Shown: positions 35,100-44,828, counted from the stretch's first letter. The stretch is 64,000 nucleotides of DNA from Pirellula staleyi DSM 6068 (GCA_945900945.1 CAMDKL010000010.1:1-64000), one strand, 5' to 3'. Numbers and translations: made by a program. The notes: generated by a model not told the origin, from the sequence alone.

Positions 35100-36872
35100 T
35101 TACAATTGAGGCTTGGGCGGCTTGACCGGCGGCGCAAAGGGCTTGGCACCTGCAAGTTGCGTTTTGCGTTTCCAGATCTTATCGACGTTGGCAACATATA
35201 ACGTTTTATTGTCTAACCCTCCAAAACGGACATAGCAAGGCCGTTTCGAGCCGTATGGCAATGGCATGATCAAATGCACGCGACCAGGTTGATCACAAAT
35301 TTGAACGCCTACCTCGGTTGCCGAAAGCAACCAGCCATCGGTACTTACGCACATCCCATCGAGGTGCCCCGACGGATCATTAGTGGGAATATCCATGTGA
35401 AAGTAGGGCTGCTTGTTTTTAAGAGAACCATCATCGGCAATGGAGAATGTATAGATAAAGCGTCCAGAAAAGTGGGCAACAAACAATTGAGTTTGGTCAG
35501 CGCTCAAAGCAATCCCGTTGCAGTCACGAAAATTATCCACTTCACGCCGTTGCCGCGTTTTGCCGTCGATCATCCAAATCTTTCCGGCGGCTGGATCTGT
35601 GTAATAAACGGTGCCATCATGTCGCACGACGATGTCGTTGCTATTCGTTCCTTCCGCCACAACCTCCATCTGCAATGTTTTCAAGTCCCAAGCACGAATC
35701 TGCTTGGCCTTGCTTGAGGCACCGTACAATTTCCCGTCAGGCCCCAACGCGATGCCGTTGGCCTCGCCTGTATCCTCGACGATCAATGATTGCTTGCCAT
35801 CGGGTGTCACGCGATACAATTTGGACGCAGGAACATCCGAAAAATACAGTGTTCCATCGTCGGTGAAGGCTAAGCCTTCAGCCCATTGATGTCCTGAGGA
35901 GACTAGTTCCCAGTCCTCTCCTTCGATAAGGAACTTGGTGGCTTCGCTTTTAGATTTTTCGAGATGAGTCGACACAGGCGCCTTACCATGATCCTTCCAA
36001 AGCCATCGCATCACATCAGGAAAAATGGCGGCACCGTGTTTACCACTATGAGCACCGGTACCCCAAGCATGTTCCACTTCGTAACCGCAGAACTCGAGCG
36101 ACCGTAGCATAGCCTGATTGGCCATCCACCAGTCACCTCCATAGATATTGTTGTCGTTCGACCCATCTTGTAGATAGATGCGTAGTGGTTTTGGTTCCGC
36201 CTTTCGAATCAGCGTGGAAAGCTCATGTCCACCTCGTAACCCGACATAGGTGCCGACCGTCGTAAATACCCGACGAAACACATCCGGTCTTTGCCAAGCA
36301 ACATTGAACGCACAAATTCCCCCTGAGCTTGAGCCACAAAGGCCACGGTCGTTTGGATCCTTACTTAGTTTTAGGTGGTGTTCCTTCTCGATCATCGGAA
36401 TGAACTCCTCAATGAGAAATTTCGAATAGCGATCGTCGACACTATCGTATTCGAAAGACCGATTGAAACGAGCTTGGCTATTGTCGTCTTTGGCTGGCAC
36501 AACGCCTGGATTAATAAACAATCCTATGGTAATCGGCATCTCTCCATTGCTAATGAGATTGTCGAAGACGTTTGGAACATTTGCTCCTCCATTGCGCTTG
36601 GCATAACCACCTCCATCCTGAAATACCATCAATGCGGCAGGCTTCGAGCCATCGTATTGTTTGGGTGTGTAAATCCAGTAATCCCGAACCGTACCTGGGA
36701 AAACGATCGATTCATTCCACGTTCCATGCGATACCGTTCCTTCGGGCACACCAGGCTTCTGTAATGAATCAGGATGAAGAGCGTATTCCTCGGCTCGGGG
36801 TTGTTGAGCGGATAATGTACTGTTGGCGTAAATTTGAATCACTAAACCTAGCAGGAAAATAACTCTGAACAT
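35100..36872 (-). CDS. Secreted fusion: D-type esterase plus SMP-30/gluconolactonase propeller
   Basis: 590 residues with a signal peptide (FRVIFLLGLVIQIYANSTLS). Residues 40-300 are a putative esterase of the enterochelin/Fes-like family: DYWIYTPKQYDGSKPAALMV, the nucleophile in DRGLCGSSSGGICAFNVAW, DGSNDNNIYGGDWW, and a histidine in GTGAHSGKHGAAIFPDVMRW. Residues 315-580 are an SMP-30/gluconolactonase propeller: GHQWAEGLAFTDDGTLYFSD, NGIALGPDGKLYGA, NDIVVRHDGTVYYTDP, and HLDGMCVSTDGWLL, containing the metal-binding Glu, Asn and Asp positions. It probably cleaves and delactonises sugar esters outside the cytoplasm. Fusions of this order are known in planctomycetes. Confidence 0.9.
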   Translation of the reverse strand: MFRVIFLLGLVIQIYANSTLSAQQPRAEEYALHPDSLQKPGVPEGTVSHGTWNESIVFPGTVRDYWIYTPKQYDGSKPAALMVFQDGGGYAKRNGGANVPNVFDNLISNGEMPITIGLFINPGVVPAKDDNSQARFNRSFEYDSVDDRYSKFLIEEFIPMIEKEHHLKLSKDPNDRGLCGSSSGGICAFNVAWQRPDVFRRVFTTVGTYVGLRGGHELSTLIRKAEPKPLRIYLQDGSNDNNIYGGDWWMANQAMLRSLEFCGYEVEHAWGTGAHSGKHGAAIFPDVMRWLWKDHGKAPVSTHLEKSKSEATKFLIEGEDWELVSSGHQWAEGLAFTDDGTLYFSDVPASKLYRVTPDGKQSLIVEDTGEANGIALGPDGKLYGASSKAKQIRAWDLKTLQMEVVAEGTNSNDIVVRHDGTVYYTDPAAGKIWMIDGKTRQRREVDNFRDCNGIALSADQTQLFVAHFSGRFIYTFSIADDGSLKNKQPYFHMDIPTNDPSGHLDGMCVSTDGWLLSATEVGVQICDQPGRVHLIMPLPYGSKRPCYVRFGGLDNKTLYVANVDKIWKRKTQLAGAKPFAPPVKPPKPQL

Positions 36873-37006
36873 TGGGATTGTCTTTCCTTAGGAAACGGGA
36901 ACTCGAATGATAGGAACGCAAGTACAGCCGCGTTACCAGCAGTGACAATCATCATAGCGATTGTTTGCATAGGAATGTGAAAGTATTAAAATAGTAGGCC
37001 GATAGC

Positions 37007-38161
37007 CTATCGCACAAGTTGCCCGGCTAGAAACTGGTCGCAGAGTTCGGAGATGCGGTCTGAGACACGCTGGGTCTTTCCTGCGTTCTTGAAATCAAAG
37101 GTTCCTTCCTTGATCCATTGTACCCATTGCAAAATAGCGAGTCCATTGGAAACGAGATGCAACATTCTGCATTCGTCGAGAGAAATAATTGCATGGTTGG
37201 AATGTGCGTATGTGTAAGCTGCATAGGCAACCGCCCAAAGATCTTCGTTCTGGTTTGCGTTCACTACCAGCTCGTTTTTTGAATCAAAGGACAAGCTGCC
37301 AAAGAGTCTCGTAAAATCCAAACCTGGCCAATCGTAGCGACTCGCCCCGAGATCAACGATCGAAGAAAAACGTTGCGAGTCATCTAGCAGCACATTCTCT
37401 CGCCATAAATCTCGCACGATCCAATGGCAAGTTCGCGATTGCCCATCGCAAATCTTCAGGAACCGCTGCCAATCAGGTCTTCTCTCGAAAACAATGGCAA
37501 TGCAATGCTTTACTCGATCCAATAAATTGTGATTGGTGAAAAATGAGTTTTCATCGATTGCATTCAGCACGCCGTGATTGAGAGAATTCAAGGACTCCAA
37601 TCGCTCGCGAATGGAGTTGGATTGCATAGGATACCGGTCAGTCGGTAACCCTTCCGAGTTTAGCGTCTCGCAAGAGATCGCATGCAACTGCCCCAGAACG
37701 GCTGCCAGATGCTGGACCAGATTTTTATCAACGTTCTCCTGTGCAATGGGTTGCCCTTGGACCCAGTCGCTTAAAGTCCAGAGTTGATCTTCGAATCGGA
37801 GCAGCAAATCGAAGGGCTCTCCCGGAGGACGCCAATGGTACAGACCTGGAAAGGGGATGGCGTTCGAAGCTCCAAGCCCTATCAAGCTTCCGGGGGCCTG
37901 GGTAAAGGCAACGTTGACATCCGACCAGAATGCAACTTTAGACGGTGTATCGAATCGGTTCGGCCAACTCCGAATCGCAATGGAGCCCAGGTCCGAGGTC
38001 AATTGATAGATTGCCGTATCACTAAACCCATTAGATCGCCATGCTTTGCATTCAAATGGCGGAATTGGTTCGGCAGAAAACGATACTTGATGCGCATTGG
38101 TATCCACAACCGAACGCATTGCGAGTTGCGCGAGGGTGTTTATCGAGGCCTGTTTGAGCAT
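37007..38161 (-). CDS. Aminoglycoside phosphotransferase-like kinase-fold protein
   Basis: A 384-residue protein kinase-like fold of the APH/choline kinase group. The N-terminal lobe has AIYQLTSDLGSIAIRSWP. The hinge shows LLLRFEDQLWTLSDWVQGQP, then HLAAVLGQLHAISC. The catalytic loop is HWIVRDLWRENVLLDD, where Asp and Asn of the Brenner motif are kept, and the metal-binding Asp is in IVDLGASRYDWPGLDFTRL. It therefore probably phosphorylates a small molecule, but in planctomycetes such genes are not linked to antibiotic resistance by evidence visible here. It stands alone between the esterase fusion and the TPR gene. Confidence 0.8.
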   Translation of the reverse strand: MLKQASINTLAQLAMRSVVDTNAHQVSFSAEPIPPFECKAWRSNGFSDTAIYQLTSDLGSIAIRSWPNRFDTPSKVAFWSDVNVAFTQAPGSLIGLGASNAIPFPGLYHWRPPGEPFDLLLRFEDQLWTLSDWVQGQPIAQENVDKNLVQHLAAVLGQLHAISCETLNSEGLPTDRYPMQSNSIRERLESLNSLNHGVLNAIDENSFFTNHNLLDRVKHCIAIVFERRPDWQRFLKICDGQSRTCHWIVRDLWRENVLLDDSQRFSSIVDLGASRYDWPGLDFTRLFGSLSFDSKNELVVNANQNEDLWAVAYAAYTYAHSNHAIISLDECRMLHLVSNGLAILQWVQWIKEGTFDFKNAGKTQRVSDRISELCDQFLAGQLVR

Positions 38162-38204
38162 TGAGTCCCCACCGAGAAATCACGGCGGAGACCGCCATTC
38201 CACC

Positions 38205-41200
38205 TTAAAGTTTCCCTAATTCGCTCAACCGCTGAGCGGCTTGCTTTGACAACGAATGGCCGTCGTGGTTATTGACAACGAATTCGTAGAACTTCATGGC
38301 CGAGTCCACAGATTTCTTCTTCCGGTCTCCTTTTTGGTCGGCGATCAGCACTTCGCTGCAACGACCCGCTTCGAAGGCAGATCGGGCTTGCCAGTTTTTG
38401 ATATCCGCCGCCGCCTGTGTGCCGCCGTATCCAAACATCACTTTTTGGAACTCCGATATAGCCTTGGCAAACTCGCGGTCCGCATAGAATACTTCGCCCA
38501 TCATGAATCGTGACCGAGCTCCGATCTCATTGCGTTGCTCCTCTGCGACTTCGCTGTAAAGTTGAATGGCCTCCGTGGTCTTCTTCTGGTGCTGTCGAGC
38601 GTACGCGAGTTCGTATTTTGCTGCTGGTAGTAGCGGCGAGTTTGGAACTTTACTCCTCATGGCTCCGATCCAATTCTCAACATCACCCCATTTTTTGAGT
38701 TCTCGCGCTGATTGAGCGCCGTGCAAATACACCATCGCTTTGACCTGTTCGCTCACGCTATCAGGATCGGCGGCCATCTCTAACATACGGCGAGCTGTTC
38801 CATATTGTGGCCATGCGTCCACGTATTTTTCCTGTTTGAGCATGCACTCGGCTACCATGAATGACGAGTCGACCAGCAAGCTTCCCTTTGGGAATTCCCT
38901 AGTCAGCTTTCGAAATTGATCAATAGCTAGGTCATACTGCTTTTGCTGGAAAAATGCCCAGCCCAGTTTGTAGAGCGACTTCTCTTGAAGATTGGAGTCG
39001 ACGCTCCGAGTGGCTGCGACCGTGTACGCTTTGATTGCTCGATCGAATTTAGAGCTTTCGTATTCGGCTTGACCAATATGGAAATATGCTTCTGCTGCGA
39101 GTAAGCTCTCTGGATACTTCGAAGCCATCGCCTGGAAGACTTGATTGGCTTCCTCCATTTTCCCCTGGGACCTCAAGGCCCAAGCGAGTTCATAATGCAC
39201 TTTGTCAAGCGATGGGAAGTCTTCATGCGTATCAATTAGTTTATGGAACGCTGTAATCGCGGCCTCTAGCTGTTCTGATGCACTGTATGCAAGGCCAAGT
39301 TCATAGAGTGCCTTGGGGCGCAAGTCAGCAGGAAGCTTGGCTTGCAACAGTAGGCTGAGTACCTGGATCGCCTCATTGGTCTTGCCGATCTGACGCAGGC
39401 AAATTGCCTTTGCTACTCTCGATTCGTAACCGACCGTATCTTCGCGAGTATCGAGTGCAATGGGCTCCAGGAGTGGTAGAGCAGATGCATACTGCTCCTT
39501 TTGAATTAGGATAAATGCTTTGCCATATGCAGCGTAATCGAGCAGCGACTTGTCTTTCGTAGTTGACAGCACGGAATCGTACTCGATCAATGCTCGCTCG
39601 AAATCGTTGGTGCTTGCAGAGAGTTGTCCCAATCGAAATTCAACTTGAGGTTTGAAGCGGGTTTTGGGATACTCTTTAAGTATTTTCTGCAACGTATTTT
39701 TTGCGTCTTCTTTCTTACCAATCGTGTTTTGTGCGTCAGCCAAGATCACGAGAACTTCGTCAGCTTGCCCCCATCTCGAATTTAATTGATTTGATTTTTG
39801 GAGCGCGTCGATCGCCTGTTCAAATCTTTCAAGTTTCATTAGACTTGCTCCCTGCAGGAACAGTGACTCTGCACGAGCGAGCGGATCGTGCTCTTCCGTG
39901 ATTGCTTTGGACGTGATTTCAATGGCCTTTTCATATTTGCCACTCAAATACTGTGCGGCGGCGAGACGAGACTCCCAGGATGATCGCATTGGGTTTATTG
40001 GCTCAGACGTGATCAATTGCTCAAACGCGATTGCTGCCGATTCGTATTGGCCTAATTGAAGAGTCGATTCAGCCCGTATGTATGCAACATCGGAAGCGAG
40101 TGGATCATTTGGAAACCGCTTTGCAAACGCTTCGCTCCATCTTTGTGCGTCCGCTTGGGCGCCGACAGATAGGGCGGCGAACGCAGCGTTGTAGGTTGCT
40201 CTCGGCGCTATTGTATCATCTGGGTTTTCGACTGCGATTTGTTCATAAAGTGTCCGAGCCTCCGCCTTGCCGTCTGGGATGGTGGAGAGCCCATCTGCCA
40301 GATCCATCTTTAACAACACTGCCGATGATGTTTTGCTGCCCCACTCGAGCGCTTTTCGAGCAATCGGAATCGCATCCGCCGGCTTGCTTTGAACGATTAC
40401 GATTTGGCACATCCAGTGTGCTGCTTCAGCAGATTGTTCGCCTTTGGCAGCGAGCAAAAGTGCGAACGCCTTTAAGGCCTCGTCATACTTCTGGTCACGC
40501 ATCAGCGTTTGACCTGCGGCCAAAGATGAGTTTTGCGAGTATTGTGATTTGGGAAATTGAGTTGCAAGCTTTTGATAGATTTCGGTAGACTCTTTAAACT
40601 TGCCTGACTTTGCCAATGCAAAACCATATCGATAGAGTGCGTAGTCCGCGTTTGAGCTATGCTCGAAGTCCTTACTCGAGACGACTTGCTTCAGCAATTG
40701 AACTGCTTCTTCTACCAAATCGTCCTGAAGGGCGATTTCCGCAGCCCTCAGACGCACTTCTTTTGAAAGAGGATGCGCCGTATACTTTGCAAGGAAAGCA
40801 TCGTAGTTTTCTTTCGCAAGTATTGGTTGTTGCTGCTGGTCAAATGTAAGTGCTAGCCCAAACAAGGCGTCAGGACGGACCGTCGAGGTGTCCATGGAGT
40901 GATTCTGTAATAGCTGACTGTAGTGCGAATTCGCTTTGTCCAGGTTGCCCAATCGAGATTCAGCTTCACCCGCATAAAACATCGCTTTGTCAGCGAAGCT
41001 ACCATCCGGATACATTTCAATCAACGCCGAGAGAACCTTGGCAGATTCGCTGAGGGATTGCTTGCGATCATTGCCGTCGGCCAAAATCCCTTGTTGATAG
41101 AGGCACCAACCCAAGTTGACTAGCGATTCCTCGCGTTGCTTTACCTTGGTGTCCTTAAGTGAAATCCTGAATTGCTCAATTGCAGCCTGGAAATCTGGCT

Positions 41201-41591
41201 TTTCCTGCTGCAGGTAGCAAATGCCAAGAAAATGGCGTGCGCTCGATGCCAACGGATCGGCGGGGTATTCCTTTAGCAATTTGTTCCACTGCTCAATCGC
41301 TATCGGAAAGGCGCCATTGTTTTGAGCATTTGCAGCATCCGCGTAAACCTCCCTCGCTTTTTCTTGACGTTTTTCCTTATCAGAAAACTGATCGGTAGCG
41401 GATTCCCTAGGCTTGCCAGCTAACGGAGTGGGCTTGCTTGGCGTGTTTTTGGGTAGAACGCCCTTTTGCTGCCCCAGAGCTGGGGTTACCATGAAACCGG
41501 TTGCCAGGAATGCTACAAGTAACCGTTTCGAAGCTTTTCGTGTTGTAATTGCCGTTTGGCGGTCGGCGGCTATTCGATTTTGGTTTTCCAT
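38205..41591 (-). CDS. Large secreted tetratricopeptide-repeat protein
   Basis: 1128 residues from the ATG at 41591. A signal peptide or anchor (KRLLVAFLATGFMVTPALGQ) is followed by about 25 TPR-like helical pairs, for example FPIAIEQWNKLLKEYPADPL, ADYALYRYGFALAKSGKFKE, AIKAYTVAATRSVDSNLQEK and YDLAIDQFRKLTREFPKGSL. Spacing is near 37 residues, the Sel1/TPR_6 type with conserved YP or FP turns (EYPADP, EFPKGS). The domain is typical of periplasmic scaffolds such as YbgF/CpoB-related proteins. No catalytic domain is seen, so it most likely holds envelope protein complexes together. Confidence 0.88.
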   Translation of the reverse strand: MENQNRIAADRQTAITTRKASKRLLVAFLATGFMVTPALGQQKGVLPKNTPSKPTPLAGKPRESATDQFSDKEKRQEKAREVYADAANAQNNGAFPIAIEQWNKLLKEYPADPLASSARHFLGICYLQQEKPDFQAAIEQFRISLKDTKVKQREESLVNLGWCLYQQGILADGNDRKQSLSESAKVLSALIEMYPDGSFADKAMFYAGEAESRLGNLDKANSHYSQLLQNHSMDTSTVRPDALFGLALTFDQQQQPILAKENYDAFLAKYTAHPLSKEVRLRAAEIALQDDLVEEAVQLLKQVVSSKDFEHSSNADYALYRYGFALAKSGKFKESTEIYQKLATQFPKSQYSQNSSLAAGQTLMRDQKYDEALKAFALLLAAKGEQSAEAAHWMCQIVIVQSKPADAIPIARKALEWGSKTSSAVLLKMDLADGLSTIPDGKAEARTLYEQIAVENPDDTIAPRATYNAAFAALSVGAQADAQRWSEAFAKRFPNDPLASDVAYIRAESTLQLGQYESAAIAFEQLITSEPINPMRSSWESRLAAAQYLSGKYEKAIEITSKAITEEHDPLARAESLFLQGASLMKLERFEQAIDALQKSNQLNSRWGQADEVLVILADAQNTIGKKEDAKNTLQKILKEYPKTRFKPQVEFRLGQLSASTNDFERALIEYDSVLSTTKDKSLLDYAAYGKAFILIQKEQYASALPLLEPIALDTREDTVGYESRVAKAICLRQIGKTNEAIQVLSLLLQAKLPADLRPKALYELGLAYSASEQLEAAITAFHKLIDTHEDFPSLDKVHYELAWALRSQGKMEEANQVFQAMASKYPESLLAAEAYFHIGQAEYESSKFDRAIKAYTVAATRSVDSNLQEKSLYKLGWAFFQQKQYDLAIDQFRKLTREFPKGSLLVDSSFMVAECMLKQEKYVDAWPQYGTARRMLEMAADPDSVSEQVKAMVYLHGAQSARELKKWGDVENWIGAMRSKVPNSPLLPAAKYELAYARQHQKKTTEAIQLYSEVAEEQRNEIGARSRFMMGEVFYADREFAKAISEFQKVMFGYGGTQAAADIKNWQARSAFEAGRCSEVLIADQKGDRKKKSVDSAMKFYEFVVNNHDGHSLSKQAAQRLSELGKL

Positions 41592-41855
41592 AGTTATCCC
41601 AATTGTGACGCTAAAGGGGCCGTATTCGCTATCCAATTACTAACAAAGGTCCACGGCGGTGTTGGCCGAACCAGGACGGTAGTTTACCGTAATAGAATTC
41701 AATCGGAAAATTTTACCGGAAGCGTGAATGGTTTTCATTTGGCTATCAACGTCTGCCAGGCAAATCTCGCCTGATCGCTACATCTTAAAAAAAAAGTCGG
41801 TGATTGCGTTTTCGCCGCCACCTATTCCCTACTTCGTCCCAACTAGATTCTTTCA

Positions 41856-42842
41856 ATGCAAATTCTCGTAACGGGTGGCAATGGATTCATCGGTTCACAT
41901 TTATCGGAAAGATTGTTGCAAGCGGGCAATCATGTAACAATCGTTGACGACTTGAGTACGGGGCAGCGAGGCAATTTGAGCCGTGTCATAGATCATCCAA
42001 AATTGAGACTGATTCATGCCGATCTTGGCGATCCCAAGCTTGTTCATGAGGTTTGCCAAGATGTGGATGTGGTATACCACCTTGCAGCCGCAGTAGGGGT
42101 GGCTTTAATCGCCAAGCACCCTATCCAAACAATACATCGAAACATTTACCCAACCCAACTATTGCTCGAAGAACTTCGTCGAATCCATTTGTCAGGCCGA
42201 TCGGTCTCGATGTTTTTAGCTAGCACCAGCGAAGTGTACGGAAAGAACCCCAAGAGCATCTGGTGTGAAAGCGATGACTTGGTGTTCGGTGCGACAACAA
42301 AACCGCGATGGAGTTACGGCGCTAGCAAAGCAATCGATGAGTTCCTCGCTTTGGCATGTGTGCGAGAATGCAACATGAACATCGTGATCGGTCGTTTTTT
42401 TAATGTGTCTGGTCCCCGCCAATCAGGCGCTTATGGAATGGTTCTGCCAAGGTTTGTTGAAGCAGCAATGGCTGGTAAGCCACTGGTTGTGCACGATGAC
42501 GGACTGCAGGAACGGTGCTTTGCTCACGTGTCGGATGTCGTCGGTGCTGTGATGACACTGATGAAGACAGAGAGCAACTTTGGCCGAATATACAATATCG
42601 GTGCCGATCAACCGATTTCCATTCTTGAAATGGCGAAACGAGTTGTGGCCATCGTGAACCCGGCGGCAGCCATTCATTTTCAATCCTATTCTGAGGCATA
42701 CGATGAAGACTTCGAAGATATCAGGCGGCGAGTGCCCGATCTAGCACGCATCCGACAAACGATCCACTACGCTCCGACTCTCTTCCTGGACGATATTATT
42801 CGGGACGTCTGGCTAGAAATGTTGAAACAAGCTGCTTGTTGA
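41856..42842 (+). CDS. NAD-dependent epimerase/dehydratase (extended SDR, UDP-sugar type)
   Basis: 328 residues. The NAD-binding motif GGNGFIGSHLSERLL is at the start; the acidic DDLSTG follows, and the active-site YGASKA stands in WSYGASKAIDEFLALA. ASTSEVYG gives the catalytic Ser/Thr. GRFFNVSGPRQSGAYGMVLP and RCFAHVSDVVGAVMTLM are typical for UDP-glucuronate/UDP-glucose epimerase or decarboxylase relatives. The exact sugar cannot be told. It is followed by a PAP2 phosphatase gene, which would suit a role in a lipid-linked or surface glycan pathway, but the spacing and the lack of glycosyltransferases leave this open. Confidence 0.9.
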   Translation: MQILVTGGNGFIGSHLSERLLQAGNHVTIVDDLSTGQRGNLSRVIDHPKLRLIHADLGDPKLVHEVCQDVDVVYHLAAAVGVALIAKHPIQTIHRNIYPTQLLLEELRRIHLSGRSVSMFLASTSEVYGKNPKSIWCESDDLVFGATTKPRWSYGASKAIDEFLALACVRECNMNIVIGRFFNVSGPRQSGAYGMVLPRFVEAAMAGKPLVVHDDGLQERCFAHVSDVVGAVMTLMKTESNFGRIYNIGADQPISILEMAKRVVAIVNPAAAIHFQSYSEAYDEDFEDIRRRVPDLARIRQTIHYAPTLFLDDIIRDVWLEMLKQAAC

Positions 42843-42918
42843 TCTCTGGAGAAATCAGCTACGATAAGCCCAAAAAAGTCGATTTGCATTTTTTCCCTCA
42901 CACGATCAAAATCCCTGG

Positions 42919-43605
42919 ATGCATAGTCAGCGCACATTTCAAACGAGTATGGCAATTGGGGCGATCACGGCTTGTGCTGTCGGATTGGCTTGCCAGACGT
43001 CGGACATCGAGATTTCTCAGTCCTTTCAAAACATTAGAATTCCGGGAGATCTAAAAAAAGCGATCGGTCTTTCCGAAACCTTTGCCCACTCCAGTGGTGG
43101 CATTGTGATATTCGCAACCCTTTTATGGATCGATGTTAAAAACAGACTGAAATTATGGCAGGCGGCATTCTTTACATTGATTTGCGGGATTGCGGCCAAT
43201 GCGGCAAAGTTAATCGTTCCAAGGTACCGGCCACATTCATTAGACCAGTCCGAAATAGAAATCCTATCTAGTTGGCAAACTTGGGGTACACCCGGGACGG
43301 GATCCTGGTTTGACGAACAACTTCGCAGCTTCCCATCCGGTCACGCGGCCGTCGCCGTTGCCTTCGCAATTGGTTTGTCGCAGGTTTATCCGCGTGGGAA
43401 ATGGATTTTCGCGTCCCTGGCCACCATGGCCTGCCTGCAACGGATCGTGTCGAATGCCCATTTCTTTTCGGATATCATGGCTGGCATAGTGATTCCACTG
43501 GTCATTTCGCTCTGGTACTGGAAAAGTTCAAGCTTTTCGAAAAGCGATAACGATCGTGAACTCCACGAATCAACCCACCTTCCAGCCTCGTTGACGATCG
43601 AATGA
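42919..43605 (+). CDS. PAP2-family membrane phosphatase
   Basis: 228 residues with four to five membrane helices. The three PAP2 signature motifs are present: KLIVPRYRPHSL (K.{6}RP), SFPSGHAAVAVAFAIG (PSGH with catalytic-histidine region), and QRIVSNAHFFSDIMAGIVIP, corresponding to SRxxxxxHxxxD with Gln in place of Ser. It would dephosphorylate lipid phosphates such as phosphatidic acid or undecaprenyl pyrophosphate. Its stop codon overlaps the ribF start as ATGA, so both are translated from one message, although the functions differ. Confidence 0.9.
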   Translation: MHSQRTFQTSMAIGAITACAVGLACQTSDIEISQSFQNIRIPGDLKKAIGLSETFAHSSGGIVIFATLLWIDVKNRLKLWQAAFFTLICGIAANAAKLIVPRYRPHSLDQSEIEILSSWQTWGTPGTGSWFDEQLRSFPSGHAAVAVAFAIGLSQVYPRGKWIFASLATMACLQRIVSNAHFFSDIMAGIVIPLVISLWYWKSSSFSKSDNDRELHESTHLPASLTIE

Positions 43606-44579
43606 ATTTACAGATAGATTCGAATGCCATTTTTCCACCAGTTGCTCAAGGTGGTGCTTTAACGATTGGAAATTTTGATGGTGTGCATCGCGGCCACCAA
43701 GCGATCCTTCAGCAACTTCGCAAGCTTGCTGACCAAGTATCGGGTCCTGCCGTGGTCTTTACGTTTGATCCACCGCCATCGCGATTGCTGCGTCCCGACT
43801 TTGCCCCGGCTTCGCTCACAGGCATCGAGCGAAAGAAAGAACTGCTGACGAAGCTTGGCATCGACTTCGTCATCGTTTATCCGACATCCAAACAGCTTTT
43901 GGATTTGGAACCAGAGCAGTTTTTCGAAAGTATCGTCGTTCGATCACTACGAGCAAAAGCTATCGCAGAAGGCGAAAACTTTCAGTTCGGCAAGCACCGC
44001 CGGGGCGATGTTTTCCTCTTAAAGCAACTATGCAACGAGCATGGTTTGCGTTTTTCATTGCTCGAGCCACAACAGGATCAAGGAGAATGGATATCCAGTA
44101 CTCGTATTCGTTCGCTCCTTGAGGCAGGTGACATCGCTGGCGCCAATCGTCTCCTCATCGAGCCGTATCGCATCTCTGGTATCGTAAGCCGTGGAGCACA
44201 GCGCGGTCGAACTTTGGGATTCCCAACTGCCAACCTTGAAACCATTCCAGTCCTTTGTCCTCCAATCGGAGTTTATGCAGGTCGGGTCACGGGCTGTAAT
44301 GGAAGCAAAAAAAATTCTCTTTCCACACCGAGCCCTATCGGCATGCCTGCCGCGATCAACATTGGCCCAAATCCAACCTTCGGTGAAGCCCGCGTGAAGG
44401 TTGAAGCTCACATTATTGGTTACGCTGGCGATCTCTACGATCACGAAATTGCAATCGAATTCTTCGCGAAGCTTCGCGACGTTCAGAAGTTCGATTCCAA
44501 AGAGCAATTGTTGTCGCAGCTCAATATGGATATTGAACGGGCCAGAACAACTGCCCGAGATTCCAAGAATGCTTTCTAG
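43602..44579 (+). CDS. ribF: Bifunctional riboflavin kinase / FAD synthetase
   Basis: 325 residues, the normal size. The N-terminal FAD synthetase (nucleotidyltransferase) domain has IGNFDGVHRGHQAILQQLR, FTFDPPPSRLL, LLDLEPEQFFES and WISSTRIRSLLEAGDIAGAN. The C-terminal flavokinase domain has GIVSRGAQRGRTLGFPTANL, AAINIGPNPTFGEARVKVEA and DLYDHEIAIEFFAKLRDVQK. It converts riboflavin to FMN and then FAD in the cytoplasm. The start overlaps the PAP2 stop by ATGA. No riboflavin riboswitch is seen, which fits its lack of a leader of its own. Confidence 0.96.
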   Translation: MNLQIDSNAIFPPVAQGGALTIGNFDGVHRGHQAILQQLRKLADQVSGPAVVFTFDPPPSRLLRPDFAPASLTGIERKKELLTKLGIDFVIVYPTSKQLLDLEPEQFFESIVVRSLRAKAIAEGENFQFGKHRRGDVFLLKQLCNEHGLRFSLLEPQQDQGEWISSTRIRSLLEAGDIAGANRLLIEPYRISGIVSRGAQRGRTLGFPTANLETIPVLCPPIGVYAGRVTGCNGSKKNSLSTPSPIGMPAAINIGPNPTFGEARVKVEAHIIGYAGDLYDHEIAIEFFAKLRDVQKFDSKEQLLSQLNMDIERARTTARDSKNAF

Positions 44580-44622
44580 GCTACCAAACGACTCAGCGTC
44601 GTGCGAAAAATAAGATAGGGGT

Positions 44623-44664
44623 AGGCTTCTAGCCTGTGGGCGTAAAATCACAGGCTAGAGGCCT
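44623..44664. repeat. Hairpin repeat, 16-bp stem
   Basis: AGGCTTCTAGCCTGTG at 44623-44638 pairs with CACAGGCTAGAGGCCT at 44649-44664 with one G-T pair and a ten-base loop. The sequence around the stem (CTTCTAGCCTGTGG) is a widespread planctomycete intergenic repeat type. It lies 44 bases behind ribF and is followed, after a T-rich stretch at 44682, by two more hairpins. Confidence 0.6.
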
Positions 44665-44694
44665 TGTTATACCCCACAATTTTTTTGTACGACT

Positions 44695-44715
44695 CCCACG
44701 AGCTTCTCTCGTGGG
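44695..44715. repeat. Hairpin, 8-bp stem
   Basis: CCCACGAG 44695-44702 and CTCGTGGG 44708-44715 form a perfect stem with a five-base loop CTTCT. It is the middle of three consecutive hairpins between ribF and the TM2 gene. No T-tract follows it. Confidence 0.5.
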
Positions 44716-44755
44716 TGAGAGAGTTTGGGAACCAGATCGTGCCTACCCAGAATTC

Positions 44756-44806
44756 CTATTTTCAAAATTGCTGGCCGCCGCCGGCGGCCAGCAATTTTGA
44801 AAATAG
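44756..44806. repeat. 51-base perfect palindrome
   Basis: Arms of 25 bases (44756-44780 and 44782-44806) are exact inverses with one central base: left arm starts CTATTTTCAAAATTGCTGG and ends GCCGCCG, right arm mirrors it. It resembles the 49-base palindrome at 61852-61900, including the TCAAA...TGCTG...CCG order and a nearby upstream GTTTGG.AACCAGA. The element lies just behind the TM2 gene end (44829) and could form a very strong hairpin in either transcript. Confidence 0.75.
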
Positions 44807-44828
44807 AGTGAAGGCGCGTGGATATGCA

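Noticed and set aside
40031-40588. 185-codon plus-strand frame inside the TPR gene
   Set aside because: Antisense to regular TPR repeats; the regular repeat explains the long open phase.
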